NCBI GenBank assembly: GCA_965243345.1
Contig: CBDEUR010000003.1
Span: 186,001 to 250,000 of the forward strand
Reading direction: 5' to 3'
DNA: 64,000 nt
From: Bin52 sp965243345
GTDB taxonomy: Bacteria; Pseudomonadota; Alphaproteobacteria; Thalassobaculales; Thalassobaculaceae
The position numbers and the translations under genes were made by a program. How positions within the stretch are numbered: position 1 is the stretch's first letter; the number at the start of each line of letters is the position of its first letter. Below the pieces are notes generated by a model. The model saw nothing but the letters and a program-made list of their open reading frames with translations, searched no databases and was not told where the DNA came from. Shown here in pieces: positions 8,665-19,089 of the stretch.

Positions 8665-9060
8665 ATGGCGAGACAACCGAGTCAGGCGCGTGTGCGGCGA
8701 CGCGAGCGCAAGAACATTTCGGCCGGGGTGGCGCACGTAAACGCCACCTTCAACAACACCATGATCACCATCACCGATGCCCAGGGCAATGCGATTTCCT
8801 GGTCTTCGGCTGGCGCGATGGGGTTCAAGGGGTCGCGGAAGTCCACTCCGTACGCGGCCCAGGTCGCGGCCGAGGACGCCGGGCGCAAGGCGGCGGAACA
8901 CGGCATGCGTACGCTCGAGGTCGAGGTCAACGGCCCCGGAAACGGCCGGGAGTCGGCGCTCCGCGCCCTGCAGGCGGTCGGGTTCCAGGTGACATCGATC
9001 CGGGATGTCACGCCGATTCCGCACAACGGGTGCAGGCCGAGAAAGCGGCGACGCGTGTAG
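8665..9060 (+). CDS. rpsK: Small ribosomal subunit protein uS11
   Basis: S11 (131 aa) lies on the 30S platform near the mRNA exit. Signatures are GVAHVNATFNNTMITITDAQ, SSAGAMGFKGSRKSTPYAAQ and the C-terminal TPIPHNGCRPRKRRRV. Gene order rpsM-rpsK-rpoA lacks rpsD, which is usual in Alphaproteobacteria. Confidence 0.97.
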   Translation: MARQPSQARVRRRERKNISAGVAHVNATFNNTMITITDAQGNAISWSSAGAMGFKGSRKSTPYAAQVAAEDAGRKAAEHGMRTLEVEVNGPGNGRESALRALQAVGFQVTSIRDVTPIPHNGCRPRKRRRV

Positions 9061-9140
9061 CCCGTTTCCGGTGCGGATGTGTGTGACCAGCCGTCGGATT
9101 GCGATCGCGGCGGCGATATCCCGATGAGGTGTTCGTGGTG

Positions 9141-10163
9141 ATGCAGAAGAACTGGCAAGCGCTGATCAAGCCGGCGCGGATCGACATTCGGCCGGGACGG
9201 GATCCGCAGCGGCATGCGACCATCGTCGCCGAGCCGCTCGAGCGGGGTTTCGGACTGACGCTGGGCAACGCGTTGCGCCGCATCCTGCTCTCGTCCCTGC
9301 AGGGGGCCGCGGTCACGGTGGTCAAGTTCCACAACGTCCAGCACGAGTTCTCGTCCTTGCCGGGGGTTCGCGAGGACGTGACCGACATCATCCTCAACAT
9401 CAAGTCTATGGCGCTGCGCAAGCACGCCGAGGGCATGAAGCGCATCGAGCTGCGCGCGCAGGCAAAGGACGAGCCGCGGGTGGTCACGGCGGGAATGATC
9501 CGTGCAACGGCAGATGTCGATATCATGGACCCGGACCACGTGCTGTGCACGCTTGACCGGAACTCCTCCATCAACATCGACATGGAGGTCGAGTCCGGCA
9601 AGGGGTACGTCCCTGCGGGCGCGAACCGGACCGAGGACCTTCCGGCGGAGCACATTCCCGTCGATGCGATCTTCAGCCCCGTGCGCCAGGTTTCCTACAG
9701 GGTCGACAACAGCCGGGTCGGCCAGGTCACCGACTACGACAAGCTGTCGATGACGGTGCAGACCAATGGCACGGTCAGCCCCGAGGAAGCGATTGCCTAC
9801 GCCGCCCGGATCCTGCAGGACCTGTTGCAGCTGTTCGTCAGCTTCAGTGAGCCGGGCCAGGTCGAGGACGCGGCCGAGGCCGAGGAACTGCCGTTCAACC
9901 GGAACCTGCTGAAGAAGGTCGACGAACTCGAACTCTCCGTACGGGCGATGAACTGCCTGAAGAACGACAACATCGTCTACCTCGGTGACCTCGTGCAGAA
10001 GAGCGAGTCCGAGATGCTGCGGACACCGAACTTCGGGCGCAAGAGTCTGACCGAGATCAAGAACGTGCTGAACGGGTATGGCCTGGTGCTCGGAATGGAC
10101 ATCGAGAACTGGCCGCCGGAGAACATCGAGGAACTGGCCAAGAGACTCGAGGAACCGTACTGA
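9141..10163 (+). CDS. rpoA: DNA-directed RNA polymerase subunit alpha
   Basis: The alpha subunit dimerises to nucleate core RNA polymerase. The 340 aa product has the N-terminal domain with FGLTLGNALRRILLSSL around residues 35-51, and a C-terminal domain that reads UP elements and activators (LVQKSESEMLRTPNFGRKSL). The ATG at 9141 is chosen because it gives the usual MQKNWQALIKP start; the open frame extends about 14 codons upstream without a family counterpart. Confidence 0.97.
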   Translation: MQKNWQALIKPARIDIRPGRDPQRHATIVAEPLERGFGLTLGNALRRILLSSLQGAAVTVVKFHNVQHEFSSLPGVREDVTDIILNIKSMALRKHAEGMKRIELRAQAKDEPRVVTAGMIRATADVDIMDPDHVLCTLDRNSSINIDMEVESGKGYVPAGANRTEDLPAEHIPVDAIFSPVRQVSYRVDNSRVGQVTDYDKLSMTVQTNGTVSPEEAIAYAARILQDLLQLFVSFSEPGQVEDAAEAEELPFNRNLLKKVDELELSVRAMNCLKNDNIVYLGDLVQKSESEMLRTPNFGRKSLTEIKNVLNGYGLVLGMDIENWPPENIEELAKRLEEPY

Positions 10164-10200
10164 CGGCCGGTTCCCGGGGCCGCGAACAGGAGAGCTGACC

Positions 10201-10638
10201 ATGCGCCATCGCAAGGCGGGACGCCGATTCAACCGGTCGGTGAGCCATCGCAAGGCAATGTTCAAGAACATGGCCAATGCCCTGATCAAGCATGAGCAGA
10301 TCATCACCACCCTGCCCAAGGCGAAGGACCTGCGGCGCGTGGTGGAGCCTCTGATCACCCTGGCCCGTACGGACACCGTGCACACGCGGCGCGTGGCCTT
10401 TGCCCGGCTGCGGGACCCCGCGATGACGCGCAAGCTGTTCGAAGTCCTGGGCGAACGCTACCGTGACCGTCCGGGCGGATATACCAGGGTGCTGAAGGCG
10501 GGGTTTCGCTACGGTGACAGTGCGCCGATGGCCGTCATCGAGCTTGTCGACCGGGACGAGGACGCCCGGGGCCAGGATTCGGGACCGGTGACGGAGCAGG
10601 ACGAGGACGCGCAGGCCACCCCGGTTTCCGTCATCTGA
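10201..10638 (+). CDS. rplQ: Large ribosomal subunit protein bL17
   Basis: L17 starts MRHRKAGRRFNRSVSHRKAM, the family hallmark, followed by the HEQIITTLPKAKDLRR motif. The 145 aa product carries an acidic tail of about 20 residues beyond the core (roughly residues 120-145), as often seen in Alphaproteobacteria. GAGAGC precedes the ATG. It ends the ribosomal block, and the protease gene follows six bases later. Confidence 0.96.
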   Translation: MRHRKAGRRFNRSVSHRKAMFKNMANALIKHEQIITTLPKAKDLRRVVEPLITLARTDTVHTRRVAFARLRDPAMTRKLFEVLGERYRDRPGGYTRVLKAGFRYGDSAPMAVIELVDRDEDARGQDSGPVTEQDEDAQATPVSVI

Positions 10639-10644
10639 TCCGGC

Positions 10645-12096
10645 ATGACCCGGGGCAGCCACCGGCCGTGCCGCGGTATGGCGCGGTGCGGCCCGGGATG
10701 GCGTGGCCTGGTTGCGACCATGGTGCTGGTCCTGGTCGCGGGCGCGCCGCTTCTTGCAGCCGACCTTCCCTCCTCGCGCCGCCAGATCGATCTCAGTTTT
10801 GCCCCGCTGGTCCGTGAGACCGGCCCCGCGGTCGTCAACATCTACGCCATTGCCGAGCAACGGCAGCGGCGATCGATCTCGCCGCTGTTCGACGACCCGT
10901 TCTTCCGCCGGTTTTTCGGTGACATCTTCCCGGACCGGCCGCAACGCCGGTCGCGCCAGTCGCTCGGCTCCGGCGTGATCCTTGATCCCGCGGGCCTGGT
11001 CGTCACCAACCACCACGTGATCGCCAACGCCGACCGGATCAAGGTGGTGCTCGCCGACCGGCGGGAATTTTCCGCAACCCCGCTGCTGTCCGACGAACGG
11101 ACCGATCTCGCGGTCCTGCAGGTCGACGCCGGCGGGATGAGCCTGCCGCATCTGGCCATGCGCGACTCCGACACCGTCGAGGTGGGTGACCTGGTGCTTG
11201 CCATCGGCAATCCGTTCGGCGTCGGCCAGACGGTGACCAGCGGTATCGTGTCGGCACTTGCGCGCACCGCGGTCGGCATCACCGACTACAGTTTCTTCAT
11301 CCAGACCGATGCGTCGATCAATCCGGGCAATTCCGGTGGTGCGCTGATTGCCACCGACGGGCGCCTGATCGGTATCAACACCGCGATCTTCAGCGGCAGG
11401 GGCGGCGGCTCCGTCGGCATCGGGTTCGCCATTCCGTCCAACATGGTCCGAACCGTGCTCGAGGCGGCGCGGAGCGGCGGGCTGGTGCGGCCCTGGGTCG
11501 GGTTTTCCGGCCAGACGGTCACCGTGGACATGGCCGGTTCACTTGGTTTCGACCGGCCGCAGGGTGTGATCGTCAACAATGTCTATCCCGGCTCGGCTGC
11601 CGACGACGCCGGCCTGCGGATCGGAGACGTGGTGCTCGAGGTGGACGGTGTCGCGGTTCCCGACCTCGACGCCCTGCGCTACCGGCTCGCCACCGGGTCG
11701 ATCGGGCAACGGGTGACGCTGCGGGTCTGGCGCAATGGCCGCGAGCGCAGGCTCACCGTGCGCCTCGACCCGCCTCCGGGGCGGCCCGCACCCGATGTGA
11801 CGCGGCTTGGCGGGCGGACGCCGTTCTCGGGTTCCACCGTCGCCAACCTGTCCCCCGCCCTGGCGCTGGAGGAAGGGTTCAACGACATGGAGCGCGGGGT
11901 GATCGTGCTCGAGGTGGCTCGCAACAGCCCTGCCAACCGGCTTGGCCTGCGCCGCGGCGACATCGTGCTGCTGGTCAACGAGAACAGGATCGGGCGGGTC
12001 GCCGATCTGGAGGCGGTGACCGGCCGGCGGCAGGAGGGCTGGACCATCTCGATCCGCCGTGACGGCAAGGTGCTGAGCAGCGAAATCCCGGGCTGA
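10645..12096 (+). CDS. Periplasmic Deg/HtrA-type serine protease with two PDZ domains
   Basis: This is a Do-family protease-chaperone for misfolded envelope proteins. The 483 aa product has a hydrophobic signal segment (LVATMVLVLVAGAPLLAAD). A trypsin-like domain follows with the triad His124 (TNHHV), Asp154 (ERTDLAVLQ) and Ser230 (NPGNSGGAL), then two PDZ domains from about residues 285 and 400. A second ATG at 10678 would give a shorter pre-signal tail; neither start has a strong ribosome binding site. Its stop overlaps the rarA start (TGATG). It is DegP/DegQ/MucD-like; the subtype is not resolved. Confidence 0.92.
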   Translation: MTRGSHRPCRGMARCGPGWRGLVATMVLVLVAGAPLLAADLPSSRRQIDLSFAPLVRETGPAVVNIYAIAEQRQRRSISPLFDDPFFRRFFGDIFPDRPQRRSRQSLGSGVILDPAGLVVTNHHVIANADRIKVVLADRREFSATPLLSDERTDLAVLQVDAGGMSLPHLAMRDSDTVEVGDLVLAIGNPFGVGQTVTSGIVSALARTAVGITDYSFFIQTDASINPGNSGGALIATDGRLIGINTAIFSGRGGGSVGIGFAIPSNMVRTVLEAARSGGLVRPWVGFSGQTVTVDMAGSLGFDRPQGVIVNNVYPGSAADDAGLRIGDVVLEVDGVAVPDLDALRYRLATGSIGQRVTLRVWRNGRERRLTVRLDPPPGRPAPDVTRLGGRTPFSGSTVANLSPALALEEGFNDMERGVIVLEVARNSPANRLGLRRGDIVLLVNENRIGRVADLEAVTGRRQEGWTISIRRDGKVLSSEIPG

Positions 12097-13385
12097 TGAC
12101 AGGGCTGTTTGAAGAAGGTGCACCGAGACCGCTGGCGGACCGGCTGCGCCCGGAACGGATCGGCGACATCGTCGGTCAGGATCACCTGCTGTCCGACGAT
12201 GCCCCGCTCGGACGGATGCTGCGCGCCGGCCGGCTGGCATCCCTGGTGCTGTGGGGGCCTCCCGGCAGCGGAAAGACCACGATTGCCCGGGTGATGGCGG
12301 GTCATGTCGACCTCGCGTTCGAGTCGCTCTCCGCCGTGTTTTCCGGAGTGGCCGACCTGCGCCGGGTATTCGAACGGGCCCGCGAGCGCCGCCTGGCCGG
12401 TACCGGAACCCTGCTGTTCGTCGACGAGGTTCACAGGTTCAATCGCGCGCAGCAGGACGGGTTCCTCCCGAGTGTCGAGGACGGGACCGTGATCCTGGTC
12501 GGTGCGACGACCGAGAACCCGTCGTTCGAACTCAATGCCGCCCTGTTGTCCCGCTGCCAGGTCATGGTCCTGCGTCGCCTCGACGACGCGGCGCTCGAGA
12601 AGCTGCTCGAGCGGGCGGAGCGGCTGGAGGGAAGCGAACTGCCGCTCTCCGACGACGGTCGGGCGGCCCTGCGCGCCATGGCGGACGGCGACGGCAGGTT
12701 TCTGCTCAACATGGCCGAGGAGCTGTTTCGCCTGCCCTCGACCGACCGCTTCGACGCTGCCGGTCTCGCCGCGCTCGTACTCCGGCGCGCTCCGGTCTAC
12801 GACAAGAACCGGGAGGAGCACTACAACCTCATCAGTGCCCTGCACAAGTCGCTCAGGGGATCGGATGTCGATGCGGCACTGTACTGGCTGGCGCGAATGC
12901 TGGCCGGCGGAGAGGACCCTGCCTACATCCTGCGGCGGCTGACCCGGTTCGCGTCCGAAGATATCGGACTCGCGGACCCGCAGGCTCTCGGCCACGCTCT
13001 TGCCTGCTGGGACGCCTGGGACCGGCTGGGTGCGCCGGAAGGCGAACTCGCGATCGCGCAGTGCGTGATCTTCCTTGCGACCGCGCCGAAGTCGAATGCC
13101 GCCTACCGGGCCTTCGGCGCCGCGTCGCGGGCGGCACGGGAAACCGGGTCCCTGATGCCACCGGCGCATATCCTGAACGCGCCGACACGGTTGATGAAGG
13201 ATCTGGGGTACGGCGCCGGTTACCGCTATGACCACGATGCCGAGCACGGGTTCTCGGGTCAGGAGCACTTTCCCGACGGAATGGAACGGCGCCGCTTCTA
13301 CCACCCGGTCGAACGCGGCTTCGAGCGGGACATCATTCGCCGGCTGGCCTACTGGGAACGGCTGCGCCAGCGGGCCGGCGGATGA
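12096..13385 (+). CDS. rarA: Replication-associated recombination protein A (MgsA/Mgs1-like AAA+ ATPase)
   Basis: RarA is a clamp-loader-like AAA+ ATPase acting at stalled forks. The 429 aa product shows Walker A GPPGSGKTT (around residue 53), Walker B LLFVDEVHRFN, the sensor segment LVGATTENPSFELNAALLSR, and the C-terminal oligomerisation region (YGAGYRYDHDAEHGFSGQEH). It overlaps the upstream protease gene by one base and the next gene by four. Confidence 0.95.
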   Translation: MTGLFEEGAPRPLADRLRPERIGDIVGQDHLLSDDAPLGRMLRAGRLASLVLWGPPGSGKTTIARVMAGHVDLAFESLSAVFSGVADLRRVFERARERRLAGTGTLLFVDEVHRFNRAQQDGFLPSVEDGTVILVGATTENPSFELNAALLSRCQVMVLRRLDDAALEKLLERAERLEGSELPLSDDGRAALRAMADGDGRFLLNMAEELFRLPSTDRFDAAGLAALVLRRAPVYDKNREEHYNLISALHKSLRGSDVDAALYWLARMLAGGEDPAYILRRLTRFASEDIGLADPQALGHALACWDAWDRLGAPEGELAIAQCVIFLATAPKSNAAYRAFGAASRAARETGSLMPPAHILNAPTRLMKDLGYGAGYRYDHDAEHGFSGQEHFPDGMERRRFYHPVERGFERDIIRRLAYWERLRQRAGG

Positions 13386-14281
13386 TCGTGACGGGAGAGC
13401 GCTTCGACATGTTCGTGGGTGTCGACTGGTCCGGTGCCAGGGGAACCCGCCTGCCGGGTCTGCAGGTCGCCGTCGCCCTGCCCGGCCGGGCGGCGCCATG
13501 CCCGGTGCCGCCACCGGCCGGGCGGTACTGGAACCGCGAGAACCTGTACCGGTGGCTGGGCCGGCAGTCCCGGACCCGGCGGCTGTTCGCCGGCATCGAC
13601 TTCGCCTTCTCGCTGCCGCATGCCGACAGCGGCTGCTACTTCCCGGGTCTCGAGGTGCAGCCGCGCAACGCGCAGGCGTTGTGGTCCCAGGTCGAGGTCG
13701 ACTGTTCACACGCGCCGGACCTGTACGGCGCGCCGTTCTACACCCGCACCGATCGCCCCTGGCGCCGCTATGTCCTCAGCCCGGCCGGCCGGGGCGACCG
13801 CTACCGCTACCGTCAGCGCCGAACCGAGCGCGCCTGCGCCGCGGAGACCTCGCCGCACCCGGTCCTGAAGTGCATCGGGCCGGCCAATGTCGGGACCGGG
13901 TCCTTTGCCGGCATGCGCATGCTGCACCGGTTTGCTACCGGCCCCTTCGCGGGGCAGGTCGCGATCTGGCCGTTCGATCCGCCATGCGGCCGCTCCGTCG
14001 TTGCCGAGATCTTCCCGCGTCTGTTCTACCTGCGTGCCGGTGTCGACCCCAGGCACTGGCAGGATCCGGACGCCATGGAGCGGGCGCTGGCCCGCTACAG
14101 TTCCGATCCGCCGGACCCGGCCTGGCGTCCGGTGCGCGATGACGAGACCGACGCGGTTCTGGTTGCCGCGGCGATACGTGCTCTCGTTCCGGAGCAATGC
14201 GCGGTACCGTCGGATCTCGCCGGAACGGTTCTCCGTGAAGGCTGGATATTCGGAGTCGCGTGGGAAGGGGCGGGGAGATGA
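13382..14281 (+). CDS. DUF429-like protein with predicted RNase H-type fold
   Basis: The 299 aa product opens with FVGVDWSGA and later GIDFAFSLP. Further on it has VAEIFPRLFY and DDETDAVLVAAAIRAL. This spacing of Asp/Glu residues is typical of the DUF429 nuclease-like (RNase H-fold) family. Function is unknown. It is overlapped by rarA (four bases) and by crcB (ATGA), so it is embedded in a coupled housekeeping operon. The domain assignment rests on motif pattern only. Confidence 0.65.
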   Translation: MIVTGERFDMFVGVDWSGARGTRLPGLQVAVALPGRAAPCPVPPPAGRYWNRENLYRWLGRQSRTRRLFAGIDFAFSLPHADSGCYFPGLEVQPRNAQALWSQVEVDCSHAPDLYGAPFYTRTDRPWRRYVLSPAGRGDRYRYRQRRTERACAAETSPHPVLKCIGPANVGTGSFAGMRMLHRFATGPFAGQVAIWPFDPPCGRSVVAEIFPRLFYLRAGVDPRHWQDPDAMERALARYSSDPPDPAWRPVRDDETDAVLVAAAIRALVPEQCAVPSDLAGTVLREGWIFGVAWEGAGR

Positions 14282-14654
14282 AGCTGCTGCTTGCCGTCGC
14301 GCTCGGTGGTGCCGTCGGGGCAGTGGCCCGGTGGTCCTCGGTCGGGCTGATCACCCGGTGGCTGGGCACCGGCTTCCCGTACGGTATCCTGATGGTCAAC
14401 GTGACCGGATCGTTCCTCATGGGGGTCGTGGTGGAATCCCTGTTGACCCGGGCCGGGGCATCGACGGAACTGCGCGGGTTCCTCGTGGTCGGTGTGCTTG
14501 GCGCCTTCACCACGTTTTCGAGTTTCGCGTTTGACGTGCGGGCCCTGCTCGAACGCGACGAGATCATGCTTGCCATGCTCTACGTCGCGGCGTCGGTCCT
14601 GGTCTCGGTGCTGGCGCTGTTTGCCGGTATCGCCCTCGTCAGGAGTCTGTCGGG

Positions 14655-14658
<4 letters not shown>
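14278..14658 (+). CDS. crcB: Fluoride channel CrcB/Fluc
   Basis: CrcB forms dual-topology dimers exporting fluoride. The 126 aa product has four hydrophobic helices and the signatures GGAVGAVARW, GTLxVN-like YGILMVNVTGSFLMG and GAFTTFSSFAFD. A purine-rich GGGAAGGGGCGGGGAG precedes the ATG. It overlaps both neighbours by four bases. No fluoride riboswitch is present, since the gene is internal to an operon. Confidence 0.95.
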
Positions 14659-15626
<968 letters not shown>

Positions 15627-15630
15627 GCAG

Positions 15631-16338
15631 GTGCAGGGACGACGGTTCTACACCGCGGTTTCGGTGGGAGAGGACGGGTCAGGCTACGCGATCCTGCTCG
15701 ACAGCCGACAGGTGCGGTCGCCGGCCGGCGGAGAGCTGGTGCTGGCGAACCGGGCACTGGCCGAGGCGGTGGCGGACGAGTGGCGTGCCCAGGAAGACGA
15801 AATCGTGCCCCGGACCATGCCGTTGATGTCGCTGGTCGCAACCGCCGTGGACCGGGTCGCGCCACGCCGTGGCGCAGTCGTCGACGCAATTGCCCGGTAT
15901 GCGCGAACCGACCTGCTCAGCTACCGTGCCGAGGCCCCCGCCGAACTGGTGGCGCGCCAGTGCAGTCAGTGGGATCCGTTGCTCGAATGGTGCGCGGAGC
16001 GGACCGGCGCCACCCTGGCGGTGACCACCGGAGTGATGCCCGCGGAGCAACCGCCGGACGCGCTCGAGGCGATCGCGACAGTGGTTGCCGACCGCAGCGA
16101 CCTTGAACTGGTCGCACTGCACGAACTGGTGACGCTCACCGGGTCCCTGGTCATCGGGCTCGCGGTGGCCGAGGGCCGCATCTCCGGCGACGAGGCGGCC
16201 GCCGCGGCACAGCTCGACGAGGTCTGGCAGGCCGGGCGCTGGGGCGAGGATGAGGAAGCACGGGAGCGGCGGGATACCGTGCGTCGGGAACTGCTGGCGG
16301 CGGAACGGCTGCTCCGGCTGTGCCGGAGCGTGAACTGA
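15631..16338 (+). CDS. ATP12-family chaperone for F1-ATPase assembly
   Basis: ATP12 binds free F1 alpha subunit in mitochondria; alphaproteobacterial homologues are widespread. The 235 aa product from GTG 15631 shows RRFYTAVSV, the ILLDSRQVRSPAGGELVL region, DEWRAQEDEIVPRTMPLMSL, ARYARTDLLSYRAE and WDPLLEWCAERTGA. The frame is open further upstream within rluC, but GTG 15631 with GGCAGG just upstream fits the family start. Confidence 0.88.
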   Translation: MQGRRFYTAVSVGEDGSGYAILLDSRQVRSPAGGELVLANRALAEAVADEWRAQEDEIVPRTMPLMSLVATAVDRVAPRRGAVVDAIARYARTDLLSYRAEAPAELVARQCSQWDPLLEWCAERTGATLAVTTGVMPAEQPPDALEAIATVVADRSDLELVALHELVTLTGSLVIGLAVAEGRISGDEAAAAAQLDEVWQAGRWGEDEEARERRDTVRRELLAAERLLRLCRSVN

Positions 16339-16380
16339 ACGGGCCGCGGCGGCAGTCGGCGGAAAGGTCGGAGAGAACGC

Positions 16381-17913
16381 ATGCATGACATCATTCAGAA
16401 GCTCGAGGACAAGCGGGCGAGTGCCCGTCTCGGCGGCGGAGAGAAGCGAATTGAGGCCCAGCATGCACGCGGCAAGCTCACGGCCCGCGAGCGGATCGAC
16501 ATTCTCTTCGACGAGGGATCGTTCGAAGAGTGGGACATGTTCGTTGAACACCGCTGCACCGACTTCGGCATGGCGGACAACCGGATCCCGGGCGATGGCG
16601 TCGTCATCGGCTACGGGACCATCAACGGCCGGCTCGCCTTCGTCTTCAGCCAGGACTTCACCGTGTTCGGGGGGTCTCTGTCGGAGGCGCATGCGGAGAA
16701 GATCTGCAAGGTCATGGACCAGGCCATGCAGGTCGGCGCGCCGGTGATCGGGTTCAACGATTCCGGGGGTGCGCGTATCCAGGAGGGGGTGGCGTCGCTC
16801 GGTGGCTATGCCGAGGTGTTCCAGCGGAATGTCCTCGCTTCCGGGGTGGTCCCGCAGGTGTCGATGATCATGGGGCCGTGCGCCGGCGGAGCGGTCTACT
16901 CGCCGGCGATGACCGACTTCATCTTCATGGTCAAGGACAGCTCCTACATGTTCGTGACCGGTCCGGACGTGGTGAAGACGGTCACCCACGAGACGGTGAC
17001 CCACGAGGAACTCGGCGGGGCCCAGACCCATGCCAGCCGCTCCGGCGTGGCCGACTGCGTGTTCGAGAACGATGTCGAGGCGCTGCTGCAGCTGCGCCGC
17101 TTCATGGATTTCCTGCCGGCATCCAATCGGGACATGCCGCCGGTGCGCCCGACGCATGATCCTGCCGGGCGCGCCGAACCCTCGCTCGACACCCTGGTGC
17201 CCGACAATCCGAACCGGCCCTACGACATGCGGGAACTGATCCTGAAGGTGCTGGACGAGGAGGACTTCTTCGAGATCCAGCCGGACTTCGCCGGCAACAT
17301 CGTGATCGGCCTCGGCAGGATCGAGGGGTCGACCGTTGGAATCGTCGCCAACCAGCCGCTGGTGCTCGCAGGCTGCCTCGACATCGATTCCTCGCGCAAG
17401 GCGGCGCGATTCGTCCGCTTCTGCGACTGCTTCAACATCCCGATCGTTACCTTCGTCGACGTTCCCGGCTTCCTGCCGGGTACAGCGCAGGAATACGGCG
17501 GCATCATCAAGCACGGAGCGAAGCTGCTGTTTGCCTACGCCGAAGCGACCACGCCCAAGGTCACGGTGATCACCCGGAAGGCCTACGGCGGCGCCTACGA
17601 CGTGATGAGTTCGAAGCACCTGCGGGGTGACGTCAACTTCGCCTGGCCGTCCGCCGAGATCGCGGTGATGGGGCCCAAGGGTGCGGTGGAGATCATCTTC
17701 CGCGGTTCGCTCGAGGATCCCGACCGTATTGCGGCGCTGACCGAGGAGTATCGCGAGACATTTGCCAACCCGTTTGCCGCCGGCGCCCGCGGCTATATCG
17801 ACGACATCATCATGCCGCGCAACACGCGCCGCCGTATCGCGCGATCACTTGCGATGCTGCGTGGAAAGAAACGCGAGAATCCATGGCGAAAACACGATAA
17901 CATCCCGTTGTGA
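16381..17913 (+). CDS. pccB: Propionyl-CoA carboxylase beta chain (carboxyltransferase)
   Basis: The beta subunit transfers CO2 from biotin to propionyl-CoA to form methylmalonyl-CoA. The 510 aa product has the family start with KLTARERIDILFDEGSFEE, the N-terminal crotonase-like half (FNDSGGARIQEGVASLGGY), and the C-terminal half ending NPWRKHDNIPL. VDVPGFLPGTAQEYGGIIKH and AYGGAYDVMSSKHLRGD are also present. The biotin carboxylase/BCCP subunit PccA is not encoded in this window. Confidence 0.95.
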   Translation: MHDIIQKLEDKRASARLGGGEKRIEAQHARGKLTARERIDILFDEGSFEEWDMFVEHRCTDFGMADNRIPGDGVVIGYGTINGRLAFVFSQDFTVFGGSLSEAHAEKICKVMDQAMQVGAPVIGFNDSGGARIQEGVASLGGYAEVFQRNVLASGVVPQVSMIMGPCAGGAVYSPAMTDFIFMVKDSSYMFVTGPDVVKTVTHETVTHEELGGAQTHASRSGVADCVFENDVEALLQLRRFMDFLPASNRDMPPVRPTHDPAGRAEPSLDTLVPDNPNRPYDMRELILKVLDEEDFFEIQPDFAGNIVIGLGRIEGSTVGIVANQPLVLAGCLDIDSSRKAARFVRFCDCFNIPIVTFVDVPGFLPGTAQEYGGIIKHGAKLLFAYAEATTPKVTVITRKAYGGAYDVMSSKHLRGDVNFAWPSAEIAVMGPKGAVEIIFRGSLEDPDRIAALTEEYRETFANPFAAGARGYIDDIIMPRNTRRRIARSLAMLRGKKRENPWRKHDNIPL

Positions 17914-17936
17914 TCCACCGGCCGGAGAGGTGAGTC

Positions 17937-18191
17937 TTGCGGAAATCGGCCGCCATGGCGGTCTTCGTTGCGGCCCTGCTGCAGGCGGCGCCCGTGCAGG
18001 CCGACCGGCCGGGCGCAACCGGCCACGGCGGGGCGCGTACCTTCAGTGCCTGCGGCGTGCTGGTGATCGATGAAGCCGGACGTGTCCGCACCCTGTGGGC
18101 GGACCTCGAGGAACGTCGCCGGATCGGGGCCCTGCATCAACCGGCGGGTAACCGGGCGGAACGCTTGCAGACACGCAAACCCGACAGGTAG
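17937..18191 (+). CDS. Small putative exported protein
   Basis: This 84 aa frame begins with TTG seven bases after GAGAGG, a good ribosome binding site. It opens with a plausible signal peptide (MRKSAAMAVFVAALLQAAPV, cleavage near QADR). The rest is arginine-rich and matches nothing I recognise. It fills the gap between pccB and an alpha/beta hydrolase gene. The signal sequence and ribosome binding site are the only support, so it could be spurious. Confidence 0.4.
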   Translation: MRKSAAMAVFVAALLQAAPVQADRPGATGHGGARTFSACGVLVIDEAGRVRTLWADLEERRRIGALHQPAGNRAERLQTRKPDR

Positions 18192-18225
18192 CATCCGCGT
18201 GGCCGCCGCCGTCGGGGAACACCGG

Positions 18226-19035
18226 ATGCCAGAACTGCACGTCCACGGACAACTGGTGCGATATTCCGCCAGCGACATGACACCGCCGTGGCGCGGCGGC
18301 GACACCGCGCTCGTGTTCATCCACGGCGTCGGCGCGGACCGCGATATCTGGTCCGAGTGGCTGCCGCATCTCGCCGGGCTGTTTCCGGTGATCCGGGTCG
18401 ACCTGCCGGGGCACGGTGGCTCGGCGCCGTGGCGGGGTGACCGGGCGCTGTCGCTTGATTTCTACGTTGATCTGGTTCGCGGCGTTGCCGAGACAGAGGG
18501 GGCGAAGCGCCTGGTGCTGGTGGGTGAGTCGATGGGGGGAACCATCGCGCTGTGCGTGGCCGCCACGCTGGGGCAGCGGGTGCGCGCCGTGGCCACCTGT
18601 TCAACCGCCCATCGCGGCGGCACGCTCAGGCATGTCGCCGACTGGCGCCTTGCGATGGAACGCGACGGGTTCGAGGCCTGGTCGCGCGACATGCTCGAGA
18701 AGCGGTTTCTGCCGGGCAGCATTCCGGCCCCGGTGCGGGCGTGGTTTCACGAGGTGCAGTGCGCCAGTGACCCCGAGACCATCCTTGCCATGGCGACGGT
18801 GCTGGTTGGCGCCGACCTGACGGACCGGCTCGATGCAGTCAGCGCGCCCGTGCTGTTGATGCAACCGGATGCAAGCCCGTTCATTCCACTTGCGATTCCG
18901 GCGGAACTCAAGGATCTCCTGCCGAACGGGCGATTGATGGTCATCGCCTCGTCGCGGCACGGCATTGCCTGTTCCCATGCCCGGGAATGCGCCGAGGCGA
19001 CCCGGGCCTTTCTGGCCGAACATGGCATGGGATAA
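18226..19035 (+). CDS. Alpha/beta hydrolase
   Basis: This 269 aa soluble hydrolase has an oxyanion-hole HG motif (FIHGVGADRDIWSEW), the strand-turn RVDLPGHGGSAPW and the nucleophile elbow GESMGG. A C-terminal catalytic His lies in SSRHGIACS. It resembles 3-oxoadipate enol-lactonase and related carboxylic-ester hydrolases. The ATG at 18226, preceded by GGGGA, is preferred over an in-frame GTG about nine codons earlier. A decayed relative of this gene lies about 3 kb downstream (21226-21390). Confidence 0.8.
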   Translation: MPELHVHGQLVRYSASDMTPPWRGGDTALVFIHGVGADRDIWSEWLPHLAGLFPVIRVDLPGHGGSAPWRGDRALSLDFYVDLVRGVAETEGAKRLVLVGESMGGTIALCVAATLGQRVRAVATCSTAHRGGTLRHVADWRLAMERDGFEAWSRDMLEKRFLPGSIPAPVRAWFHEVQCASDPETILAMATVLVGADLTDRLDAVSAPVLLMQPDASPFIPLAIPAELKDLLPNGRLMVIASSRHGIACSHARECAEATRAFLAEHGMG

Positions 19036-19089
19036 GGGGCGATTCGACACTCGCCGCAATCACATCGCAATCGACGAGGAGCATGCGAC

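Noticed and set aside
14200..14277. Possible fluoride riboswitch before crcB
   Set aside because: crcB starts inside the end of the previous gene, and no aptamer fold is visible.
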